Assembly: GCA_964448245.1 (NCBI GenBank)
Contig: CAYUWF010000049.1
Location: 1-16,962, forward strand
DNA length: 16,962 bases
Origin: DATEVL01 sp964448245
GTDB taxonomy: Bacteria > Chloroflexota > Anaerolineae > Anaerolineales > E44-bin32
Direction: 5' to 3'
Below are positions 1-6,202 of this stretch, piece after piece. The notes beneath the pieces were generated by a model, which was not told where the DNA came from, searched no databases, and saw only the letters and a program-made list of their open reading frames with translations. Positions within the stretch are counted from its first letter, which is position 1. The number at the start of each line of letters is the position of its first letter. The translations under genes were made by a program, and so were the position numbers.

Positions 1-85
1 CGCCCTCACCCCTTCGGGTGCGCCGAAGGGCGTGGCGCCCTGCACCCCTTCGGGTGCCCTGAAGAGGGTAGAGGGCGAAGCGCGA
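1..85. repeat. Two-copy direct repeat with small hairpins
   Basis: The 15-mer CACCCCTTCGGGTGC occurs at 7-21 and again at 43-57, each preceded by CGCCCT (1-6 and 36-41), giving a period of about 36 bases. Each copy folds into a 5-bp stem (CACCC/GGGTG) with a CTTC loop. The segment then runs into GAGGGTAGAGGGCGAAG. It resembles the other C-rich/G-rich spacers of this window and does not look like coding sequence. The rest of the spacer up to 131 shows no convincing promoter. Confidence 0.6.
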
Positions 86-131
86 TCGAGCCTCAGGTCG
101 TGCCCATGGCGCGGCCTCCTTAGCCCCGGTC

Positions 132-1079
132 ATGCCTCCCGATCCGAAACATACGGCCTTCATCTTCCCCGGTCAGGGATCGCAGAAGGTCGGCATGGGC
201 AAGGAGTTGGCCGAGGCGGACCCGTCCGCCCGGGCGGTCTTTGCCGAGGCCGATGATATCCTCGGGTTCCACCTTTCCCACTTGTGCTGGGAAGGTCCAG
301 CCGAAGAACTCAACGACACCGCCGTCACCCAGCCTGCGCTGCTGACGCACTCGATGGCGGTCTTGCGGGCCCTCGAGGCGCGGCAGTCCGGATGGAGGCC
401 GGCGATCGTCGCCGGGCATTCGCTGGGCGAATTCAGCGCCCTGGTATCGGCCGGGGCGCTCGACTTCGCCCCGGCCTTGCGTCTGGTGCAGGCGCGCGGC
501 CGGTTGATGAAGGAGGCCGGCGAGCGAAACCCTGGAGGCATGGCGGCGGTGCTCGGCCTGGAGGTCGAGCAGGTCGAGAGTATCTGTCGCCAGGTCGAGG
601 CCGAGAGCGGCAACGTGGTGCAAGTCGCCAACGACAATTGCCCGGGGCAGATCGTGATCTCGGGAGACGAGGCGGCGCTGGCGACAGCGATGGAACGCCT
701 GGCGGCCGCCGGCGCCAAGCGGACGATTCGCCTGGCCGTCAGCATCGCGGCGCACTCGGCCTTGATGGCGCCCGCCGTTCCGGCGTTCGGCCAGCGCGTC
801 GATGAGGCCGGCATGCGCGACCCGGCCCTGACGGTCGTCGGCAACGTCGGGGCCGAGGTGTTGCGGTCCGCGGCCGAGATCCGCGCCGATGTCAAGGCGC
901 AGCTCACCTCGCGCGTGCGCTGGACCGAATCCGTCCGGCGCATGATCGCCGACGGGACAAAGACCTTCGCCGAGATCGGCACGGGCGAGGTGCTTCTCGG
1001 CCTGATCCGACGCATCGACCGCTCCCCTTCCCTGGCGGCGCTCGATCTCCCGGCCGCGCTCGACGCCTTCCTGGCCTGA
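132..1079 (+). CDS. fabD: Malonyl-CoA:acyl carrier protein transacylase (FabD)
   Basis: This cytoplasmic enzyme moves malonyl groups from CoA to the acyl carrier protein, supplying the extender unit for type II fatty acid synthesis. The 315-residue length is normal for the family. Visible motifs are GQGSQ (14-18, oxyanion region), GHSLGE (95-100) with nucleophile Ser97, Arg122 twenty-five residues later as in E. coli FabD, and His208 in AAHSALM as the catalytic partner. The C-terminal EIGTGEVLLGLI segment is also family-typical. The ATG at 132 puts the first beta strand (TAFIFPGQGSQ) close to the N terminus, as expected. No strong Shine-Dalgarno sequence precedes it. The next gene starts 3 bases after the stop, so the two are probably cotranscribed. 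No other fatty-acid gene is in the window. Confidence 0.95.
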   Translation: MPPDPKHTAFIFPGQGSQKVGMGKELAEADPSARAVFAEADDILGFHLSHLCWEGPAEELNDTAVTQPALLTHSMAVLRALEARQSGWRPAIVAGHSLGEFSALVSAGALDFAPALRLVQARGRLMKEAGERNPGGMAAVLGLEVEQVESICRQVEAESGNVVQVANDNCPGQIVISGDEAALATAMERLAAAGAKRTIRLAVSIAAHSALMAPAVPAFGQRVDEAGMRDPALTVVGNVGAEVLRSAAEIRADVKAQLTSRVRWTESVRRMIADGTKTFAEIGTGEVLLGLIRRIDRSPSLAALDLPAALDAFLA

Positions 1080-1082
1080 CTC

Positions 1083-2150
1083 ATGCGCAAACTGATTCTG
1101 GCCGCCGTGCTCTTGTTCGCCGTCCTCTTTGCCGTCATCCGCCAGGCGGACATCGCTCAGGTCGCCGAGACGTTCGGGCGCGGCGTACCCCATTGGCTGC
1201 TGCTGGCCGTGGTGGTTCACCTGGTTTCGATTCTCAACAACGGCGCCGTGCTGCGTGCCCTCTACCGGGTGCTCGGCCTGAAGGAAAGTGTCGTCCGGCT
1301 GGCGATGCTGTGGTGTTCGGCGGCGTTCTTGACGACGGTCACCTCCAGCGGGGGTTGGGGCGGCATGGCGGTCTTCGTCGCCGACGGCCGCAAGCGCGGC
1401 CTGCCGGCCGCACGGGTGACGGTCGCCTCCACCATGTACTACCTCTACGACTTCGTGACGGCCTTGCTTGTCGTCGGCGTGGGCCTGATCGTCCTGGTCC
1501 GCCGCGGCCAACTCGACCCCGGGGAAGTCCTGGCCAGCGCCGTGCTGGCGATCTACGCGCTGCTCCTGGCGGCCTGGCTGATCCTGGCCTGGCGTTCGCC
1601 GGAGAGGCTGGGAAAAGTCCTGACTTCGGGCGGATCGTTCATCAACCGCCTGGTGCGCCCGTTCGTCCGGCGGGATTATCTCGACCTGGTCCGAGCGCGC
1701 GCCCTGGCCCACGACATGGGGGCCGGGGTGAAGGATCTGCGGCAATCGCCGGAGGGCCTGATCCTGCCCATCGCCCTGTCGCTAAGCCAGAAAGCCCTCA
1801 CCATCGCTATCCTGTTCTTATGCTTCCTGGCCTTCTCGCAGCCCTTCTCGGTGGGGACGCTCATTGCCGGGTACAGCCTCGGGTATCTATTTACCGTCGT
1901 CACCCCCACCCCGGCGGGCATCGGCTTCGTCGAGGGCATCCTGACCCTGGCCTTCACCAGCTTCGGAATCCCTGTGGCGACCTCGGCGGTGATCGCCCTG
2001 GCCTACCGCGGCATCACGCTGTGGCTTTCGCTGCTGTATGGGATGATCACATTCCGGTGGGTTGGCCTCGGGCCCAAGCCGGGAGATCTGGCGGCGGGTT
2101 CGCAACAGACCCGCCCGGTCGAACGGGCCAAACCGGACCTACGACGCTAA
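1083..2150 (+). CDS. Flippase-like / lysylphosphatidylglycerol synthase TM-region family membrane protein (YbhN-like)
   Basis: A 355-residue polytopic membrane protein with about eight hydrophobic segments (near 3-20, 37-58, 74-90, 115-138, 150-170, 225-250, 255-275 and 295-325). The motif TPTPAGIGFVEG (274-285) is the hallmark of the UPF0104/LPG_synthase_TM fold, seen in the flippase half of MprF and in stand-alone proteins such as YbhN. No catalytic aminoacyl-transfer domain follows, so lysyl-PG synthesis is not supported. Lipid translocation or glycolipid handling is the usual guess and remains inference. The ATG lies 3 bases after the fabD stop, which suggests one transcript and fits a lipid/envelope theme. 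The C-terminal 25 residues are polar. The gene ends just before the scaffold gap. Confidence 0.8.
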   Translation: MRKLILAAVLLFAVLFAVIRQADIAQVAETFGRGVPHWLLLAVVVHLVSILNNGAVLRALYRVLGLKESVVRLAMLWCSAAFLTTVTSSGGWGGMAVFVADGRKRGLPAARVTVASTMYYLYDFVTALLVVGVGLIVLVRRGQLDPGEVLASAVLAIYALLLAAWLILAWRSPERLGKVLTSGGSFINRLVRPFVRRDYLDLVRARALAHDMGAGVKDLRQSPEGLILPIALSLSQKALTIAILFLCFLAFSQPFSVGTLIAGYSLGYLFTVVTPTPAGIGFVEGILTLAFTSFGIPVATSAVIALAYRGITLWLSLLYGMITFRWVGLGPKPGDLAAGSQQTRPVERAKPDLRR

Positions 2151-2158
2151 GCCGCCTT

Positions 2159-2258
2159 NNNNNNNNNNNNNNNNNNNNNNNNNNNNNNNNNNNNNNNNNN
2201 NNNNNNNNNNNNNNNNNNNNNNNNNNNNNNNNNNNNNNNNNNNNNNNNNNNNNNNNNN
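2159..2258. other. Scaffold gap of 100 N
   Basis: Exactly 100 consecutive N, the conventional placeholder for a gap of unknown size. It separates the plus-strand fabD pair from the minus-strand potassium operon and hides the stop codon of the second RCK gene. Open frames that run through the N block are artefacts. Confidence 0.99.
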
Positions 2259-2921
2259 GCGCGGCCCAAACAGGCGCGCCAATTCGACGGCCCCCTCGGG
2301 ATCGACGACTGCCAGGACTTCATCCCCCTCTTCCAGCGTCGTGCCGCCGCGCGGCACGACGATCTCGCCCCGCCGGATGATCGTGGCGATGACGCAGTTG
2401 TCCGGGAGCGGGAGATCTTTGATCGCCTTGCCCAGGGCCGGCGCCCCGGCCGGGATTTTCTCCTCCACCAGCAGAAAACGCCCGCGCCGGATCTTGAGGA
2501 GAGTCATCATGTCGCCCAGGGACATCTCCTCTTCGATCAGGCTCGAGAGCACTTCGGCTTGATTGAGGGCGACGTCAACTCCGAAAGACTCATTGAAGAG
2601 CCAGGCGGCCGCCGGGTTGTTGACCCGGGCGATGGTGCGAGGCACGTTGAAGTGCTTGCGGGCGAAGAAACACAACGCCAGATTGTCGGCGTCATCGGGG
2701 GTGCAGGCGGCCAGGACATGGGCCTGGCGGATCCCCGCCGCCTCCATGACCACCGGGTCGGTGGCGTCGCCCTCGTGGATGGCCTCGGTCGGAAGCTCGC
2801 GGTGAATGCGGGCCAGGATGTCGCGCCGGTGCTCGATCAGCCGAACGGTGTGATTCTGTTCGACGAGCAAGGCGGCCAAATGGGCCCCGGTGCGGCCGCC
2901 GCCGGCAATGACGACGTACAT
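2259..2921 (-). CDS. TrkA/RCK-family potassium regulatory protein, second copy (C terminus cut by gap)
   Basis: A cytoplasmic Rossmann (KTN/RCK_N) domain plus RCK_C domain, of the kind that binds nucleotides and gates or stabilises K+ transporters. GGGRTG (7-12) is the dinucleotide motif and acidic Glu30 ends beta strand 2. GDATDP (51-56) is the family's next conserved loop. The RCK_C part, about 140-221, contains VVPRGGTTLEEGDEVLAV. 221 residues are visible before the gap, close to the full length of a single-RCK protein such as KtrA, so only a few residues are missing. The start ATG (2921-2919) overlaps the stop of the preceding gene as TGATG, so the genes are translationally coupled. Glu30 differs from Asp30 in its neighbour, which may mean different ligands (inference). 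Confidence 0.88.
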
Positions 2922-3574
2922 CAGCGCCCCTCCCCGGCCAGCCGCTGTCGCACGGCCTCGATGCCTTCCAGCGTCGTGCTGACATGAAGGACGTCGTCCT
3001 GATCGAGAATCGATCCGACCTCCGGCAGATGGGCCCGGCCGGCGCGTGTTTGGGCCACGGCCACGACCCCTTCGGGCAGGAGATCGCCCAGACGACGACC
3101 GGCCCACGCCTCAGGGATCGTCAGTTCGTAGACTTCGATTTCGCCGTTCCCCGCCGAAAACACCGTCCGGATTTCCCCATGGTAGAGCAGCTCTTCCACC
3201 CGTTGCGCCCCCCAACTGGTCGAGCTGATCACCTGCAGGCCGAAGGCTTCGAACAGGGGCCGGCGCCGCGGGTCGTAGTTGCGGGCGACGACGTGCTTGC
3301 CATTGAAAAGGGCCCGGGCGGCATGGGCGACGACGGCGTTCAGGCTGTCGGAGTTTGTCACCGCCGCCAATCCGTCGGCCGTCTCGATCCCAGCCCGCCG
3401 CAGCACTTGCTGGTTGAGCACTTCCCCTTCAATGGTGCGGCCGTGAAACGCCGGGCCGAGATTGTGGAAGGCGGCGCCTTCCTGGTCGACGACGCAAACT
3501 TCGTGCCCGGCGGCGGATAACCGGGTAGCCAGCTCGGCCCCGACGCGCCCACAACCGACGACAACGTACTTCAT
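2921..3574 (-). CDS. TrkA/RCK-family potassium regulatory protein, first copy
   Basis: A 217-residue single-RCK protein. GCGRVG (7-12) is the Rossmann glycine motif and Asp30 (VCVVDQ) is positioned for the ribose hydroxyls of NAD(H) or an adenine nucleotide. The loop usually reading GDAT is GEVL here (near residue 50), so this copy is more diverged than the second. The RCK_C domain covers about 140-210, with LPEVGSILDQDDVLHV. The true start is the ATG at 3574, which overlaps the permease stop as ATGA; the longer frame upstream lies inside the permease gene. Its own stop overlaps the next start. The tight order permease-RCK-RCK suggests that both proteins form the cytoplasmic gating assembly of that permease. 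This is inference, since RCK proteins usually partner Trk/Ktr channels. Confidence 0.9.
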   Translation of the reverse strand: MKYVVVGCGRVGAELATRLSAAGHEVCVVDQEGAAFHNLGPAFHGRTIEGEVLNQQVLRRAGIETADGLAAVTNSDSLNAVVAHAARALFNGKHVVARNYDPRRRPLFEAFGLQVISSTSWGAQRVEELLYHGEIRTVFSAGNGEIEVYELTIPEAWAGRRLGDLLPEGVVAVAQTRAGRAHLPEVGSILDQDDVLHVSTTLEGIEAVRQRLAGEGR

Positions 3575-5538
3575 TCGCCGACCTCCGTCGCGTTCTGTTC
3601 CATCTGGTAGGGGACGTCGGTGATGACGATCCCCGGTTTGAACATCAGGGCCATCCGCAGCCAGAGCGCCGTCTGCGTGTGCAGTAGATTCGACCACCAG
3701 CGATCGGGCACAAACTGCGGCACGACGATGGTGATCGTCTCACCCGGCTGTCGCTGTCCGGCGATTTCCTGGATGTAGCCCAGCAGCGGTTCGAGCAGCA
3801 GCCGGTACGGCGAATCGAGAATGACCAGGCGGACGCCGTCGCCCCAGATCTCCCACTTCTGCCGCACCCGCTCGGCCTCGGCGTCGTCGATCGAGACGTG
3901 AATGGCCGTGATGTCATCGGAGAGGGAACGGGCGTAGCGCAGCGCCGCCAAAGTGCCGCGGTGGACGCCGCTCACCGCCAGCAGCACCCGGTGCCGCGTG
4001 ACCTGCGGCGGAGGGCCGTAGTGTTCGAGCGAAAGGTTGTGCGCCAGAGTCTTGTAATGGCGTTGGATGGCGAAAAAGACGGTCACGAGAATGGGCACCA
4101 AAACAAGGATGAGCCAGGCGCCTTCGCGGAATTTGGTGATGGCGAAAACGAGCATCACCACCGCCGTACAAACGGCGCCGACCCCATTGACGACCAACTT
4201 CAGCGGCCAGCCTGCCTGATAGCGCAGAGTCGAGCCGCGCTCCTGCATCTCGACGCCGGAGGCCAGGTGACCGATCTTCCACCAGCGGCGCGCCATCCCC
4301 GTCTGGGACAAGGTGAAGGAAAGAAAGACGCCGATGGCGTACAGCGGAATGAGCAGGGTGACGCTGGCCTGGAAGACGATGATCAACAGCGAGGCGAGCG
4401 CCGCCAGGGTGACGATGCCGCGGGAATAGACCAGACGGCTGCCGCGGTAGGTGAGCTGGCGCGGCAGGAAACCGTCGGCGGCAGCGATCGCGCTCAGCCG
4501 CGGAAAGTCGGCGAAGGAGGTGTTGGCGGCCATGATCAGGATGAGGGTGGTGGCCGTCATCACGAGCAAGTAAGGGATCTCCCGGGCGCTGAACACTGTG
4601 CGCGCCAGCTGCGAGATGACCGTCTCCACTTCCGACGGAATCGCCCCGATCTCCACCGCCAGGAAGGTGATCCCCAGGAAGAGGCTCCCCAGGATGAACG
4701 ACATCCAGATCAGCGTGATCCCGGCGTTGCGGCTGCGAGGCTCCCTGAAGGCGGGGATTCCGTTCGAAATCGCCTCGACGCCCGTCAGCGCCGTCGTCCC
4801 GTTGGCGAACGCATGTAGAAGCAGGAAGGGAGTGACCAGGGCCAGCGTCCCTCCGACCTCCATCAGGGGCGGGTCGACAACGGTGCCCAACGTGCCGGTG
4901 AGATAGCGGATGATCCCGAGCCCGACCGTCAGGGCCATCGCCGCCAGGAAGAAGTACGTCGGGACGGCGAAGGCCCGGCCCGATTCCCGGACGCCGCGCA
5001 AGTTGACGAGCGTCACCAGCAGAACCAGGCCGACGGCCAGCGGCACACGATACGGGCCGATGGCCGGGAAGGCCGAGACGATCTGCGCCACGCCCGAGGA
5101 CATCGAAACCGCGACGGTGAGAATGTAATCGGTCAGCAGCGCCGCCCCGGCGATCTGCGCCGGGAGCTCGCCCAGGTTGTCGCGGGCGACGATGTATGCC
5201 CCGCCGCCGCCGGGATAGGCGTGGATCGTCTGCTCATAAGAGATTGTCACGACGGCCAGCAGGACGACGATCGCCACGGCAATGGGGAGCGCCAGGCCGA
5301 AGGCGATCGCCCCGACGGCGGCCAGGACGACCAGGATTTCCTGCGTGGCATAGGCCGTCGATGACAGGGCGTCGGAGGCGAAGACGGCCAGTCCGACGGT
5401 CCGACCGATCGTCTGATGCGGCGCGTCGGCGGTCCGGAGCGGGCGGCCAATGAGCCACGTCATCCAGGAGCGGGACGGGGGTGACTTGACCGTGCGGCGG
5501 AGGACGGTTGTCCCGCCTCCGTTCTCAAGCGTGGCCAT
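3571..5538 (-). CDS. KimA-like APC-superfamily potassium permease
   Basis: A 655-residue inner-membrane protein with about 12 helices (residues 45-490) and a soluble C-terminal alpha/beta domain (515-645). It carries the KimA/YdaO signatures FASDALSSTAYATQEI (53-68), YEQTIHAYPGGGGAYIV (101-117), TGVEAISNGIPAF (252-264) and ANTSFADFPRLSA (338-350). Residues that bind K+ in B. subtilis KimA (recalled: D36, Y43, Y118, T121, S125, T230, E233) match in spacing D56, Y63, Y138, T141, S145, T252 and E255. Proton-coupled high-affinity K+ uptake is therefore likely. The ATG at 5538 is chosen because a consensus promoter lies inside the longer frame and AAGGA sits just upstream. The stop overlaps the first RCK start as ATGA. 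A generic amino-acid permease is the less likely alternative. Confidence 0.85.
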   Translation of the reverse strand: MATLENGGGTTVLRRTVKSPPSRSWMTWLIGRPLRTADAPHQTIGRTVGLAVFASDALSSTAYATQEILVVLAAVGAIAFGLALPIAVAIVVLLAVVTISYEQTIHAYPGGGGAYIVARDNLGELPAQIAGAALLTDYILTVAVSMSSGVAQIVSAFPAIGPYRVPLAVGLVLLVTLVNLRGVRESGRAFAVPTYFFLAAMALTVGLGIIRYLTGTLGTVVDPPLMEVGGTLALVTPFLLLHAFANGTTALTGVEAISNGIPAFREPRSRNAGITLIWMSFILGSLFLGITFLAVEIGAIPSEVETVISQLARTVFSAREIPYLLVMTATTLILIMAANTSFADFPRLSAIAAADGFLPRQLTYRGSRLVYSRGIVTLAALASLLIIVFQASVTLLIPLYAIGVFLSFTLSQTGMARRWWKIGHLASGVEMQERGSTLRYQAGWPLKLVVNGVGAVCTAVVMLVFAITKFREGAWLILVLVPILVTVFFAIQRHYKTLAHNLSLEHYGPPPQVTRHRVLLAVSGVHRGTLAALRYARSLSDDITAIHVSIDDAEAERVRQKWEIWGDGVRLVILDSPYRLLLEPLLGYIQEIAGQRQPGETITIVVPQFVPDRWWSNLLHTQTALWLRMALMFKPGIVITDVPYQMEQNATEVGE

Positions 5539-5587
5539 GGGTCCTTGCGGTTCTATCCGCCGGCGGTCGGCGCAGGCGCAAACGTTG

Positions 5588-5616
5588 ATACTAAGCCGCT
5601 GGCCAACGGCTGTCAA
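5588..5616 (-). promoter_or_regulatory. Sigma70-type promoter of the potassium operon
   Basis: On the minus strand TTGACA (5616-5611) and TAGTAT (5593-5588) are separated by exactly 17 bases. Transcription would start near 5581, leaving a leader of about 43 bases before the ATG at 5538. That is too short for a c-di-AMP (ydaO) riboswitch of the kind that controls kimA in Bacillus. The promoter also rules out the upstream start at 5646. Confidence 0.75.
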
Positions 5617-5764
5617 GGAAGCCCGCCGTGAACGCTTACCGCGCATCCAGGAAACGGCGGTGCGCGGACCGTCCCCTGCCTTCTGGGCGCCAGCTCCTAT
5701 GTATCGTGTTTAGCAGATTCGTAAACGGACCTGTCCGGTAAGCCCCAGATGGTTCGACCTCACC

Positions 5765-5862
5765 CTGCCCCTCGCGAAGCAGCCCCGTGGGCCTCTCCGC
5801 CCCGTAAGTGCCTTAGACAAGGCGGAGCATGGCGGAGCCCCTCTGGGGTGCTGCGCGAAGGG
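5765..5862. repeat. Imperfect inverted repeat sharing a block with 12602-12662
   Basis: The left half runs through CCCCTCGCG, AGCAGCCCC and CTCTCCGCC. The right half (GGCGGAGC, GGGGTGCTG, CGCGAAGGGG) is roughly its reverse complement, with a spacer around 5802-5820. The left half recurs at 12602-12662, so this is a dispersed element and not a local accident. Confidence 0.55.
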
Positions 5863-5873
5863 GGTAGAGAACC

Positions 5874-5911
5874 TCAAGGAGGTGGGGGGCCCTTGGCCCC
5901 CACCTCCTTGA
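5874..5911. repeat. Perfect 15-bp hairpin
   Basis: TCAAGGAGGTGGGGG (5874-5888) pairs perfectly with CCCCCACCTCCTTGA (5897-5911) around the 8-base loop GCCCTTGG. No T-run follows on either side, so it is not a classical terminator. It resembles the hairpin at 9885-9923 in its G-rich left arm. Confidence 0.75.
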
Positions 5912-5921
5912 AAACCTCTCC

Positions 5922-5974
5922 CCTCCCCCGGCTAAGGGCGCGCTCGCGTCGACGTCCAATCTCGCCGGGGGAGG
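5922..5974. repeat. Hairpin element with 31-nt loop, copy A
   Basis: CCTCCCCCGGC (5922-5932) and GCCGGGGGAGG (5964-5974) form a perfect 11-bp stem around a 31-base loop. The loop contains GCTCGCGTC, which is also present in the loop at 9832-9862. It is one of four similarly built elements in this window. Confidence 0.65.
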
Positions 5975-6149
5975 CCCTCCGCTTCGCTACGGGCTGCTGC
6001 GCAAGGGTCGGGGTGGGGGTGAAGGACTACGCCCCCATTCCGCAGCCTCCCGCTGGCGAGGAAATGGAGCGGCAAGCCGACGGCTTGCCAGACGCATTGG
6101 GTCTACGAACTTCCGGCACGCGACACTAGGAGGCGTCTTCAGACCCGCA

Positions 6150-6158
6150 TGCTATAAT
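6150..6158 (+). promoter_or_regulatory. Extended -10 promoter of the histidine kinase gene
   Basis: TGC followed by a perfect TATAAT (6153-6158) makes an extended -10 element. No good -35 hexamer is found at 16-18 bases upstream, which extended -10 promoters tolerate. Transcription would begin near 6165, about 38 bases before the ATG at 6203. Confidence 0.6.
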
Positions 6159-6202
6159 GCCTCGCACCCCGCCCAGCGCGTCCTGAACGATCCCCCAAGG
6201 GG

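Larger units (their letters stand above)
5617..6149. other. Repeat-rich divergent spacer without a gene
   Basis: The spacer between the divergent potassium operon and the kinase gene. It holds an imperfect long inverted repeat (5765-5862), a 15-bp hairpin (5874-5911), a hairpin with a 31-nt loop (5922-5974) and a short 8-bp hairpin (GGCAAGCC/GGCTTGCC at 6071-6078 and 6082-6089, loop GAC). The open frames here are compositionally simple and resemble no protein I recognise. No RNA gene was recognised. Confidence 0.6.

Noticed and set aside
1..85. CRISPR array
   Set aside because: There are only two copies of a 15-base self-complementary unit with a short non-unique interval and no cas genes nearby.
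120..1745. A 541-codon open frame on the minus strand opposite fabD and the flippase-like gene
   Set aside because: It is an antisense shadow caused by high GC; the composition is Arg/Gly/Asp/Gln-rich without any domain, and the plus-strand genes are unmistakable.
2062..2562. Open frames running through the N block
   Set aside because: They contain unknown residues and cross a scaffold gap; the real gene here is the minus-strand RCK protein.
5538..5616. A c-di-AMP (ydaO-type) riboswitch in front of the KimA-like gene
   Set aside because: The promoter leaves a leader of only about 43 bases, far too short for that riboswitch.
5874..5911. Rho-independent terminator
   Set aside because: The stem is strong but no T-run follows on either strand, and it lies between divergent genes and not after a gene end.
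5449..6129. Plus-strand frames in the divergent spacer as possible genes
   Set aside because: They are made of repeat and hairpin DNA, or lie antisense to the permease, and show no domain or plausible protein composition.
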